64,000 bases of DNA from Terrimesophilobacter sp038243605 (GTDB lineage Bacteria > Actinomycetota > Actinomycetes > Actinomycetales > Microbacteriaceae). The notes beneath the pieces are model-generated. The model had not been told where the DNA came from, ran no database searches, and saw only the letters and a list, made by a program, of their open reading frames with translations. The stretch spans positions 62,001-126,000 of the forward strand of contig JBBSQX010000003.1 of NCBI GenBank assembly GCA_038243605.1. Direction: 5' to 3'. The translations under genes and the position numbers were made by a program. This document shows, in pieces, positions 25,217-32,615 of this stretch (within the stretch, counting starts at the first letter, position 1; the number at the start of each line of letters is the position of its first letter).

Positions 25217-27574
25217 ATGACAAGCTCCGCTGCGGGTTGCACTGCACCTTATAGGTGCTCCACCCGTCAGGGGAAAGGAATCCTCCCATTGACTGACCAC
25301 AACGTTCGCGCATCTGCGCCGAACGACGGTACCGCTCTCGCCGCTCTGCGGATGCCTGAACTTCAGGCGATCGCAGCAGGTCTCGGCATTTTCGGTACCA
25401 CCAAACTTCGAAAAGGAGAACTCGTGGATATCATCTCCGAGACCCAGTCGGGTGCCACAGCGGCAAACGGCAGCACCACCGATTCAAACACCAACACCAA
25501 CGCTCCAGAGGCTGCGCCCAAGAAGCGCGCACCGCGCAGGGCGACTGCGGCAGCTGGCGTTGTCACTACCACCGCAGGGGTTCAACAAGCGGCTGACGCG
25601 AAGAAGGTAAAGACGCCAGCGTCTGATGCTCCCGCAACGCGCACGGCTACCGCCGCCACATCAACCAGCACCGCTAAGTCGAGAGATTCGACAGCGGCTT
25701 CTGCCGATAACGTTGACTCGTTCACGGGCGAGAAAACCGATAAGGCTGACAAGGCCGGCAGAGGTGCCAAGACTGGCAAAGCCGACAACGCTGTTACGAC
25801 CGGCAGGGCCGACAACGCTGCTACGACCGGCAGGGCAGGCAAAACAGCAAAGGTCGACGTCGTTGATAAAGCCGATGTCGACAAAGCTGACAACATCAGG
25901 GCAGAAGCCAGCAAAGCCGGCGATGGCAAGGCTGATGGCAACATGGTCGGTGACAGCAAGGCTGATGACAGCAAGACCGATGACAGCAGGACCGATGACA
26001 GCAAAGACGAGAAGCCGAGCCGTTCAGGCCGTGGCAGGTCGTCATCGCCGTCGCGTTCGACCGAGCAGTCCGGTTCTTCCGAGCCGTCTGACGACTCCGA
26101 GAAGACTTCAGAATCCGAGGGCGAAGGCTCAGGCAACCGCAGCCGCAATCGAAACCGTAACCGCAACGGCGGCAGCGCAGATAAGCAGCAGGGCGACCGC
26201 CAGCAAGGTGATCGTCAGCAGGGCAATCGCCAGCAGGGTGATCGGCAGCAAGGTGATCGCCAGCAGGCTGACCGCCAGCAAGGTGATCGCCAGCAGGGCA
26301 ATCGCCAACAGGATGATCGCCAGATGGATGACGGCGATGACCGCGGCGGCCGCGGCCGTTACCGCGACCGTAAGCGTCGCGGCCACGGCAACGAAGACAT
26401 TGAGGTCGAGCTGACAGAGGATGACGTGCTCATCCCCGTTGCCGGCATCCTTGATGTGCTCGACAACTACGCCTTCGTGCGCACCAGCGGCTACCTGCCG
26501 GGCAACAACGATGTGTACGTGTCGCTTGGCCAGGTCAAGAAGTACAACCTGCGCAAGGGCGACGCCGTTGTCGGCGCCATCCGCCAGCCTCGCGAGGGCG
26601 AGAACCCTGGGCGCCAGAAGTACAACGCGATCGTCAAGATCGATTCGGTTAACGGTCTTCCACTTGACCCAACGGCAGAACGCGTGGAGTTCGGAAAGCT
26701 CACCCCGCTGTACCCGACCGAGCGTCTTCGCCTTGAGACGGAGCAGGGAAAGCTCACCACCCGCATCATCGACCTCGTGTCGCCGATCGGCAAAGGCCAG
26801 CGCGGTCTCATCGTGTCGCCGCCAAAGGCGGGCAAGACTCTCGTTCTGCAGGCGGTCGCAAACGCTCTAGCCAAGAACAACCCCGAGGTTCACCTCATGG
26901 TCGTTCTCGTTGATGAGCGCCCTGAAGAGGTCACTGACATGCAGCGAACCGTCAAGGGTGAGGTCATTGCTTCCACCTTCGACCGTCCGGCAGAAGACCA
27001 CACCACCCTTGCGGAGCTCGCTATTGAGCGCGCGAAGCGTCTCGTGGAGCTCGGTCACGACGTTGTCGTGCTGCTCGACTCGATCACACGCCTTGGGCGC
27101 GCCTACAACCTGACTGCGCCGGCATCCGGTCGCATTCTCTCTGGTGGTGTCGACTCGTCGGCGCTGTACCCGCCGAAGCGTTTCTTCGGTGCTGCGCGCA
27201 ATATCGAGGATGGTGGCTCGCTCACCATTCTTGCCACCGCGCTCGTGGAGACCGGCTCCAAGATGGACGAAGTCATTTTCGAGGAGTTCAAGGGCACCGG
27301 CAACATGGAACTTCGTCTCAGCCGCCAGCTGGCAGACAAGCGCATCTTCCCCGCCGTTGACGTCAATGCCTCTGGCACCCGTCGCGAAGAGATGCTTATG
27401 GGCGTCGACGAGACGAAAATCACGTGGAAGCTTCGCCGTGCGCTCGCGGGTCTCGACACGCAGCAGGCGCTCGAAATCGTACTCGGCAGGCTGAAGGACA
27501 CGACGAGCAACGTCGAGTTCCTCATGCAGGTGCAGAAGTCGATGCCGGCGCCCAGCGGGTCGAAAGAGGACTAA
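25217..27574 (+). CDS. rho: Transcription termination factor Rho with long low-complexity insert
   Basis: Hexameric RNA-dependent ATPase that ends transcription. The N-terminal Rho_N region is at about residues 41-76 (LRMPELQAIAAGLGIFG, LRKGELVDIISE). Residues about 80-395 form an acidic/basic insert, mostly K/D/A, R/S and Q/G/D/R repeats, longer than in E. coli but common in actinobacterial Rho. The cold-shock-like RNA-binding domain (VAGILDVLDNYAFVRTSGYL) and ATPase core follow: P-loop SPPKAGKTLVLQ, Walker B VVVLLDSITRLGRAYN, RLSRQLADKRIFPAVD. ATG 25217 has GAGGA 6 nt upstream; TTG 25289 (GGAAAGGA upstream) gives the more family-like start LTDHNVRAS and is a real alternative. Confidence 0.95.
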   Translation: MTSSAAGCTAPYRCSTRQGKGILPLTDHNVRASAPNDGTALAALRMPELQAIAAGLGIFGTTKLRKGELVDIISETQSGATAANGSTTDSNTNTNAPEAAPKKRAPRRATAAAGVVTTTAGVQQAADAKKVKTPASDAPATRTATAATSTSTAKSRDSTAASADNVDSFTGEKTDKADKAGRGAKTGKADNAVTTGRADNAATTGRAGKTAKVDVVDKADVDKADNIRAEASKAGDGKADGNMVGDSKADDSKTDDSRTDDSKDEKPSRSGRGRSSSPSRSTEQSGSSEPSDDSEKTSESEGEGSGNRSRNRNRNRNGGSADKQQGDRQQGDRQQGNRQQGDRQQGDRQQADRQQGDRQQGNRQQDDRQMDDGDDRGGRGRYRDRKRRGHGNEDIEVELTEDDVLIPVAGILDVLDNYAFVRTSGYLPGNNDVYVSLGQVKKYNLRKGDAVVGAIRQPREGENPGRQKYNAIVKIDSVNGLPLDPTAERVEFGKLTPLYPTERLRLETEQGKLTTRIIDLVSPIGKGQRGLIVSPPKAGKTLVLQAVANALAKNNPEVHLMVVLVDERPEEVTDMQRTVKGEVIASTFDRPAEDHTTLAELAIERAKRLVELGHDVVVLLDSITRLGRAYNLTAPASGRILSGGVDSSALYPPKRFFGAARNIEDGGSLTILATALVETGSKMDEVIFEEFKGTGNMELRLSRQLADKRIFPAVDVNASGTRREEMLMGVDETKITWKLRRALAGLDTQQALEIVLGRLKDTTSNVEFLMQVQKSMPAPSGSKED
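25781..25834 (+). repeat. Two 27-bp direct repeats inside rho
   Basis: Two units at 25781-25807 and 25808-25834, each encoding ADNA-V/A-TTGR, differ at one base. They lie in the K/D/A-rich part of the Rho insert, and the near-identity at the DNA level suggests recent duplication. Confidence 0.75.
25952..26011 (+). repeat. Four 15-bp in-frame repeats inside rho (DSKxD)
   Basis: Four units beginning GACAGCA encode DSKAD, DSKTD, DSRTD and DSKDE. They form an acidic stretch in the Rho insert and have the same 15-bp period as the Q-rich block that follows. Confidence 0.75.
26186..26320 (+). repeat. Nine 15-bp in-frame repeats inside rho (QQGDR)
   Basis: Nine consecutive 15-bp units (consensus CAGCAGGGTGATCGC) encode QQGDR with variants QQGNR, QQADR and QQDDR. 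Silent variation between units (CAG/CAA, CGC/CGT/CGG) shows the array is not brand new. It sits between the RNRNRN block and the RGGRGRYRDR region, just before the RNA-binding domain. Such a Q/G/R/D-rich linker could bind RNA or promote self-association; that is inference. Confidence 0.9.
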
Positions 27575-27579
27575 AGCGC

Positions 27580-28659
27580 ATGTTCGAGTCGGTAGCTACG
27601 CTGCTGGCCGAGCATGAGGATCTGCAGACGCAACTCTCGGATCCCGCCGTTCACGCGGATGCCGCCAGAGCAAAGAAAATCAATCGTCGGTACGCCGAGC
27701 TGAGTCAGATCAAAGCGGCGTACGAACATTGGCTTCAGTCGCAGGATGACCTTGACGCGGCACGCGAGCTGGCGAAAGATGATGACGCCTTCGCAGCAGA
27801 AGTGCCGGCGATGGAAGAGACCCTTCAGGTGACGCAAGAAAAGTTGCGTCGCCTGCTCATCCCGCGTGACCCAGATGATGGCCGTGACGTGATCATGGAG
27901 ATCAAGGGTGGAGAAGGCGGTGCCGAGAGTGCGCTCTTTGCCGGCGACCTGTTGCGCATGTACATGCACTACGCAGAGTCAAAAGGCTGGAAGACTGAGC
28001 TCCTTGACAGCACAGAGAGCGATCTTGGCGGCTACAAGGGTGTTCAGCTTGCCATCAAGTCCAACGCCTCTGACCCCTCACAGGGAGTGTGGGCGCACCT
28101 GAAGTATGAGGGTGGCGTGCACCGCGTTCAGCGGGTGCCCGTGACCGAGTCGCAGGGCCGCATCCATACGTCGACGACGGGTGTGCTTGTCTTCCCAGAA
28201 GTGGATGCGCCTGAAGAGGTTGAAATTCACCAGAACGATCTCAAGATCGACGTTTACCGTTCGAGTGGCCCAGGCGGGCAGTCAGTGAACACTACCGACT
28301 CCGCCGTGCGCATCACCCACTTGCCCACCGGAATCGTCGTTGCGATGCAGAACGAGAAGAGCCAGCTTCAGAACCGCGAGGCAGGCATGCGCGTTTTGCG
28401 CGCTCGCATCCTCGCTCACGAGCAAGAAAAGCAGGCAGAGCTCGATTCGGCGGCACGCAAGACCCAGATCCGCACCATGGATCGTTCCGAGCGCATCCGA
28501 ACCTACAATTTTCCGGAAAACCGCATCGCTGACCACCGCACCGGATTCAAGGCGTACAACCTTGACACGGTGATGGATGGTGCCCTTGATGCTGTGGTCG
28601 AGTCGTGTATTCAGTTTGACGAAGAGGCACGCCTCGCCGACATTGGAGACCAGGCCTAA
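27580..28659 (+). CDS. prfA: Peptide chain release factor 1
   Basis: Class I release factor reading UAA/UAG. The catalytic GGQ is in SSGPGGQSVNTTDSAVRIT; MEIKGGEGGAESALFAGDL and TESQGRIHTSTTGVLVFPE are family motifs. ATG 27580 gives 359 residues, the usual length; the frame is open upstream into rho but that part is not coding. AGAGGA in the end of rho serves as ribosome binding site, so prfA is likely coupled to rho. The rpmE gene found between rho and prfA in mycobacteria is absent here. Its stop overlaps the convergent cysE stop by 4 bp. Confidence 0.96.
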   Translation: MFESVATLLAEHEDLQTQLSDPAVHADAARAKKINRRYAELSQIKAAYEHWLQSQDDLDAARELAKDDDAFAAEVPAMEETLQVTQEKLRRLLIPRDPDDGRDVIMEIKGGEGGAESALFAGDLLRMYMHYAESKGWKTELLDSTESDLGGYKGVQLAIKSNASDPSQGVWAHLKYEGGVHRVQRVPVTESQGRIHTSTTGVLVFPEVDAPEEVEIHQNDLKIDVYRSSGPGGQSVNTTDSAVRITHLPTGIVVAMQNEKSQLQNREAGMRVLRARILAHEQEKQAELDSAARKTQIRTMDRSERIRTYNFPENRIADHRTGFKAYNLDTVMDGALDAVVESCIQFDEEARLADIGDQA

Positions 28660-29273
28660 CGAGTGCCCGGCTGTGCCCGCTTGGTCGGCTCCGCGTTAGA
28701 TGACCGTGCGCTGGCAGACCGCACGTTGGCAGGCCAAACCGTCGCAGGCCGAACGATGACCGGCCGAATGGTCGCAGGAACGCCGACGGCAATGGAGTCT
28801 GCTGGCACGTCGTGAACAACCACAGCGTTTGCGCCCACAACACTCTTCGCTCCGATCACGATGTCTCCAAGTACTTGTGCGCCAGCACCGATGATGACCT
28901 CGTTCTTGAGCGTTGGATGCCGTTTTGCTCCTCCGTGACCTTTTCCTCCTAGGGTCACCCCGTGGTAAATCATCACGTCGTCGCCCACCACAGCGGTTTC
29001 GCCAATCACGACACCCATCCCGTGGTCGATGAAGAATCGGCGACCAATGGTTGCTCCAGGGTGAATCTCGACTCCGGTGAGGAATCGTGAAATCTGTGAC
29101 GTGAGTCGCGCGGCAAGCTTCAGCCCGCGCCGCCAGAGCCAGTGTGAGAATCGATGGGCCCACACCGCGTGTAGGCCCGAATAGTTGAGGAGCACCTCTA
29201 GTCGACTGTGAGCTGCCGGGTCCCTGCGACGAGCGGTGGTGATGTCTTCCCTGACTCGGGAAAGCACTGACAT
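28656..29273 (-). CDS. cysE: Serine O-acetyltransferase with repeat tail
   Basis: Left-handed beta-helix acetyltransferase making O-acetylserine for cysteine synthesis. Start MSVLSRVREDITTARRRDPA, hexapeptide repeats GVEIHPGATIGRRFFIDHG, IGETAVVGDDVMIYHGVTLG and IVIGAKSVVGANAVVV are clear. After the conserved end (ADSIAVGVPATI) comes a 36-residue extension in which pentapeptides of the RPxxV type repeat. The CysE C-terminal tail normally inserts into CysK to form the cysteine synthase complex with a terminal Ile; this tail ends PGTR, so complex formation is doubtful. Start codon 9 nt after the cysK stop, with AGGGG as ribosome binding site: cysK-cysE operon. Confidence 0.95.
   Translation of the reverse strand: MSVLSRVREDITTARRRDPAAHSRLEVLLNYSGLHAVWAHRFSHWLWRRGLKLAARLTSQISRFLTGVEIHPGATIGRRFFIDHGMGVVIGETAVVGDDVMIYHGVTLGGKGHGGAKRHPTLKNEVIIGAGAQVLGDIVIGAKSVVGANAVVVHDVPADSIAVGVPATIRPVIVRPATVWPANVRSASARSSNAEPTKRAQPGTR
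28692..28781 (-). repeat. Diverged 15-bp repeats in the cysE tail
   Basis: On the minus strand, six successive 15-bp units encode VPATI, RPVIV, RPATV, WPANV, RSASA and RSSNA; four of the last five begin CGG (one TGG). They are more diverged than the rho array. The first unit is part of the conserved CysE end, suggesting the tail grew by duplication of the native GVPATI codons. Confidence 0.65.
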
Positions 29274-29282
29274 TTGGTTCCC

Positions 29283-30221
29283 CTAGTCCTGAAGATCCTC
29301 ATACAGGATCGTCGAGACGTACCGTTCGCCAAAGTCCGGGATGATCACGACGACTGTTTTGCCGGAGTTCTCTGGACGCTTCGCGACCTGAACGGCGCCA
29401 AACACGGCAGCACCTCCTGAAATTCCCGCGAGGATGCCCTCCTCTGCTGCGAGCCGACGCGCCATGGTGAGGGAGTCCTGGAGCCCAACATCCACAACTT
29501 CGTCATACACATTCGTATCCAGAACCTCGGGAATGAAGTTCGCACCGAGGCCTTGAATCTTGTGAGGGCCGGCAGCGCCGCCACTCAAGATGGGGGAGTC
29601 GATCGGTTCAACGGCGAAGACCCTAACAGAGGGTTTGCGCTCCTTAAGCACGTGACCGACACCGGTGATTGTTCCGCCTGTACCGATACCCGCAACAAAA
29701 ATGTCCACGTCGCCATCCGTGTCGTCCCAAATCTCAACCCCAGTTGTCGCGCGGTGGATGGCGGGGTTCGCGAGGTTTGTGAACTGTTTAGCCCAGGTGG
29801 CATTTGGTGTATTTTCGACGATCTCTCGTGCCTTCTCGACTGCTGCGCTCATGCCACCGGTGCCAGGAGTGAGAACAATCTCAGCACCATACGCGCGTAA
29901 AAGTATCCGGCGTTCTTTACTCATGGAGTCGGGCATGACCAGAATTACGCGGTATCCGCGAGCGGCTCCCACGAGAGCGAGAGCGATGCCGGTGTTGCCG
30001 CTCGTGGCCTCCACGATGGTCCCACCGGGCTTTAGCTCGCCTGAGGCCTCCGCTGCATCGACGATAGCGACACCGATGCGGTCTTTCACGCTGGATGCGG
30101 GATTGTAAAACTCGAGTTTGGCGAGAACAATTGCGCAGGCGTCATCCGTCACTCGATTCAGCTGAACGAGAGGGGTCTTTCCGACCGCTTCAGTGATGTT
30201 TGAGTAGACGGCGCGAGTCAT
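29283..30221 (-). CDS. cysK: Cysteine synthase A (O-acetylserine sulfhydrylase)
   Basis: PLP fold-type II enzyme forming cysteine from O-acetylserine and sulfide. The PLP lysine lies in NPASSVKDRIGVAIV, the substrate loop is TSGNTGIALALV, and the phosphate loop is GIGTGGTITGVG. ATG 30221 begins the family-typical MTRAVYSNITEAVGKTPL and is preceded by AAGGAG (12 nt); the frame is open up to 30380 but that part is rejected. 312 residues is normal. It is first in the cysK-cysE operon and divergent from prmC across 114 bp. Together with metY and the cysteine desulfurase it makes this window rich in sulfur assimilation genes. Confidence 0.96.
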   Translation of the reverse strand: MTRAVYSNITEAVGKTPLVQLNRVTDDACAIVLAKLEFYNPASSVKDRIGVAIVDAAEASGELKPGGTIVEATSGNTGIALALVGAARGYRVILVMPDSMSKERRILLRAYGAEIVLTPGTGGMSAAVEKAREIVENTPNATWAKQFTNLANPAIHRATTGVEIWDDTDGDVDIFVAGIGTGGTITGVGHVLKERKPSVRVFAVEPIDSPILSGGAAGPHKIQGLGANFIPEVLDTNVYDEVVDVGLQDSLTMARRLAAEEGILAGISGGAAVFGAVQVAKRPENSGKTVVVIIPDFGERYVSTILYEDLQD

Positions 30222-30335
30222 GCGAGTATCAGTCTCCTTGAGTAATGGGGAAATACGGATGTCGACCAGCCTAGGTTCCGAACTGGTGAGAAGTCCGAAT
30301 GTTTCATTTGTGACGGTGCACGAGAGAATGGTGCA

Positions 30336-31196
30336 ATGCCCACCACCCTCCGCACCCTGCGCGAACGCGCTCTCGCTCAACTTCTCGATGCCGGTGTTCC
30401 TAACGCCGAGGTGGACGTCGAACTTTTACTTGGCCATGTTCTTGGTATGAGCAGAGGAGAGGTTCAGGCGAAGGTCGTGATGGATGCGGCAGTCACGCAA
30501 GCTGCTGTGGTCGAGATCGATGCATTCATCGTGCGAAGGGCTGCGCGTGAGCCGCTCCAACACATCACCGGAAAGGCCCCTTTTCGTAGCCTAGAACTTG
30601 CCGTGGGCCCCGGTGTTTTTGTTCCACGACCCGAGACTGAGCAGGTCGCACAGTTCGCGATTGATGCGCTTCACGCGAGTGCTGTGCCCTCGCCTATCGC
30701 AGTCGATCTTGGCACCGGCAGTGGAGCGATTGCGATTGCGTTGGCAACAGAGGTGCCGCACGCGCGTGTCTTTGCCGTTGAGCTTTCGGCGGAGGCGCAC
30801 AAGTGGGCAGCGCGCAACGTTGCTGCCTCGGGTTTCCGCAACCTCGACTTACGCCGTGGTGATCTAGGCGATGCGTTTCCAGAGTTGGGTGGGCAGGTGG
30901 CGGTCGTCATTTCGAACCCTCCTTACGTTCCGACCGACGCGATTCCACGAGACCCGGAGGTTCGACTCTTTGACCCAGCAATGGCGCTCTACGGGGGTGA
31001 CGACGGCCTCGACATCGTTCGGTTGCTTTCGCACTCGGCCGCGCGGTTGCTGCACCCAGGTGGCACGCTCGTGATCGAGCACGGCGAGCTGCAGGGGGCC
31101 GCTATTCGTGCAATTCTGGGCGCAGACGGCTGGCGGGCGACCGCGACGCATCCTGACTTACTTGGGCGCGATAGGGCGACAACAGCTCTGCGTTGA
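30336..31196 (+). CDS. prmC: Release factor glutamine methyltransferase
   Basis: Rossmann-fold SAM methyltransferase that N5-methylates the Gln of the GGQ motif in release factors, here RF1 encoded 1.7 kb upstream. An N-terminal helical domain (RTLRERALAQLLDAGV, VDVELLLGHVLG) precedes SAM motif AVDLGTGSGAIAIALA and the catalytic NPPY in VVISNPPYVPTDAI. The 286-residue length is normal. In related genomes prmC directly follows prfA; here the cysK-cysE pair separates them, so prmC needs its own promoter in the 114-bp divergent gap. Confidence 0.95.
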   Translation: MPTTLRTLRERALAQLLDAGVPNAEVDVELLLGHVLGMSRGEVQAKVVMDAAVTQAAVVEIDAFIVRRAAREPLQHITGKAPFRSLELAVGPGVFVPRPETEQVAQFAIDALHASAVPSPIAVDLGTGSGAIAIALATEVPHARVFAVELSAEAHKWAARNVAASGFRNLDLRRGDLGDAFPELGGQVAVVISNPPYVPTDAIPRDPEVRLFDPAMALYGGDDGLDIVRLLSHSAARLLHPGGTLVIEHGELQGAAIRAILGADGWRATATHPDLLGRDRATTALR

Positions 31197-31238
31197 CGCG
31201 ACGAGCCTGCATTACGCGCCAAGCCCAGCTCAGCGCGG

Positions 31239-31871
31239 CTAGTTCTGTTTGCGCTCCGCAAACGCTGTTATTGCGCGATCAAGCCCACCTATTTGTGCTT
31301 GACCTTTGACCCACTCGATCTGGTAAGCGTGGATGCCCATAGCATTCGCTCCTTCGACGTTCCCGGCGGAATCATCGGTAAAGAACGTGTTCTTCGCCTC
31401 CGCTCCAAAATGCTCGAGAGCGCGGCGATAAATCTGGGCATCGGGCTTGCGCACTCCGAGGTCGCTACTGACGAGCACATTGCTGCCCACGATTTCGGCG
31501 ACATCTGGAGCCATGATCGCGAAGGACTCCGCGAACGGAGAAGGGTTGTTGGTGAGGACCCCGACAGTACCAAGTCGTGAGGCCCTCTTCAGCGCATCGA
31601 CCGAACCAGAAATGCGTGTGCTCGCGAGCATTCTGGTTTCACGCCAGTGCTCAAGGGTGAGTTGCGCGCCCGTCTGTTCTTCGAACTCCGCGAGGTAGGC
31701 AGCGGCAGTCGGCCACTCACCGGCCTCAGCGCGTCTCTCAAACCCGGCCGCCCACCAGTCTTTCGCGAGACGGTACTGGCTCACGCCGGTCAGCAGGCTC
31801 AGGGCGGGCAGCCTGATGCGAAAATTGTAGTCGTACAGCGTCTCGTCAAAGTCAAACAGGTACAAGTCCAC
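31239..31871 (-). CDS. HAD-superfamily hydrolase (pyrimidine 5'-nucleotidase-like)
   Basis: Phosphatase-type HAD protein of 210 residues. Motif I is the N-terminal YLFDFDETLYDYN (nucleophile and acid Asp pair), motif II VGVLTNNPSPF, motif III Lys in DLGVRKPDAQIY and motif IV FTDDSAGNVEGANAMG. The helical cap between motifs I and II makes it subfamily I. The overall form resembles YjjG/SDT1-like nucleotidases but the substrate is uncertain. GTG 31871 has GAGGAG 5-6 nt upstream. It is inserted on the minus strand between prmC and the Sua5-type gene and is convergent with prmC. Confidence 0.87.
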   Translation of the reverse strand: MDLYLFDFDETLYDYNFRIRLPALSLLTGVSQYRLAKDWWAAGFERRAEAGEWPTAAAYLAEFEEQTGAQLTLEHWRETRMLASTRISGSVDALKRASRLGTVGVLTNNPSPFAESFAIMAPDVAEIVGSNVLVSSDLGVRKPDAQIYRRALEHFGAEAKNTFFTDDSAGNVEGANAMGIHAYQIEWVKGQAQIGGLDRAITAFAERKQN

Positions 31872-31931
31872 AAGGGTCTCCTCACAGCACCGCGTGTGAT
31901 GCCACCGATAGTCCAGTCTGCCCGAAGTAGG

Positions 31932-32615
31932 ATGGCAAGCGACATGGCCACCATCTACAACTGTACGGACAGCACTGAGCTGCTCACCGGCATGCGCCTC
32001 GCGCGGCTGGCTCTCGGAATGGGCGAACTCATCGTGCTGCCTACTGACACCGTGTACGGTGTCGGCTGCGATGCCTTCAATCCGGAGGCGGTGCGTCGCC
32101 TTCTTGATGCGAAGGGCAGGGGGCCGGATGCGCCACCACCCGTGCTTATTCCAGGAATCCCGACCCTAGACGCTCTCGCAGAGAACGTTCCAGACGAAGT
32201 TCGCACTCTCGTTAAAGCGTTTTGGCCCGGTGCGCTTACCGTCATCGTGCCCGCGCGTGAATCACTCACGTGGGATCTGGGGGAGACCCACGGCACTGTA
32301 GCGCTGCGAATGCCAGATAATGACATTGCGCTGGAGCTTTTGTCAGAGACTGGGCCTCTCGCGGTATCTTCCGCCAATCTCACCGGTCATCCGGCAGCCC
32401 TCACTATCGCGCAGGCGTTCGATGCATTTGGCGACGCTGTGTCGGCGTACCTCGATGGTGGCCCGTCCGTAGCCCGTGCTGGCTCGGCTGGTGGTTCTGC
32501 CCATGATCTTGGCTCCACGATTGTCGATGCAACCGGAGTCGCGATCGGCAAAGAGATTATGATCGTGCGCCACGGCGCCATTCCGGATGCTGCAATCTTT
32601 GAGGCGCTTCGGTGA
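31932..32615 (+). CDS. L-threonylcarbamoyladenylate synthase (Sua5/YwlC/TsaC)
   Basis: Makes threonylcarbamoyl-AMP from threonine, bicarbonate and ATP for the universal t6A37 tRNA modification. The YrdC-type core shows GELIVLPTDTVYGVGCDAF, DAKGRGPDAPPPVLIP, FWPGALTVIVPA and AVSSANLTGHPAA. ATG 31932 (227 residues) is used; ATG 31944 is a close alternative, while the frame upstream to 31647 overlaps the HAD gene and is rejected. The C-terminal Sua5 domain of long homologues is absent. The stop overlaps the next start (GTGA), so it is coupled to the WecA-like gene. Confidence 0.94.
   Translation: MASDMATIYNCTDSTELLTGMRLARLALGMGELIVLPTDTVYGVGCDAFNPEAVRRLLDAKGRGPDAPPPVLIPGIPTLDALAENVPDEVRTLVKAFWPGALTVIVPARESLTWDLGETHGTVALRMPDNDIALELLSETGPLAVSSANLTGHPAALTIAQAFDAFGDAVSAYLDGGPSVARAGSAGGSAHDLGSTIVDATGVAIGKEIMIVRHGAIPDAAIFEALR

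Noticed and set aside
26186..26320. Tandem repeats considered as a CRISPR array
   Set aside because: Units are contiguous 15-mers without spacers and keep one reading frame inside rho.
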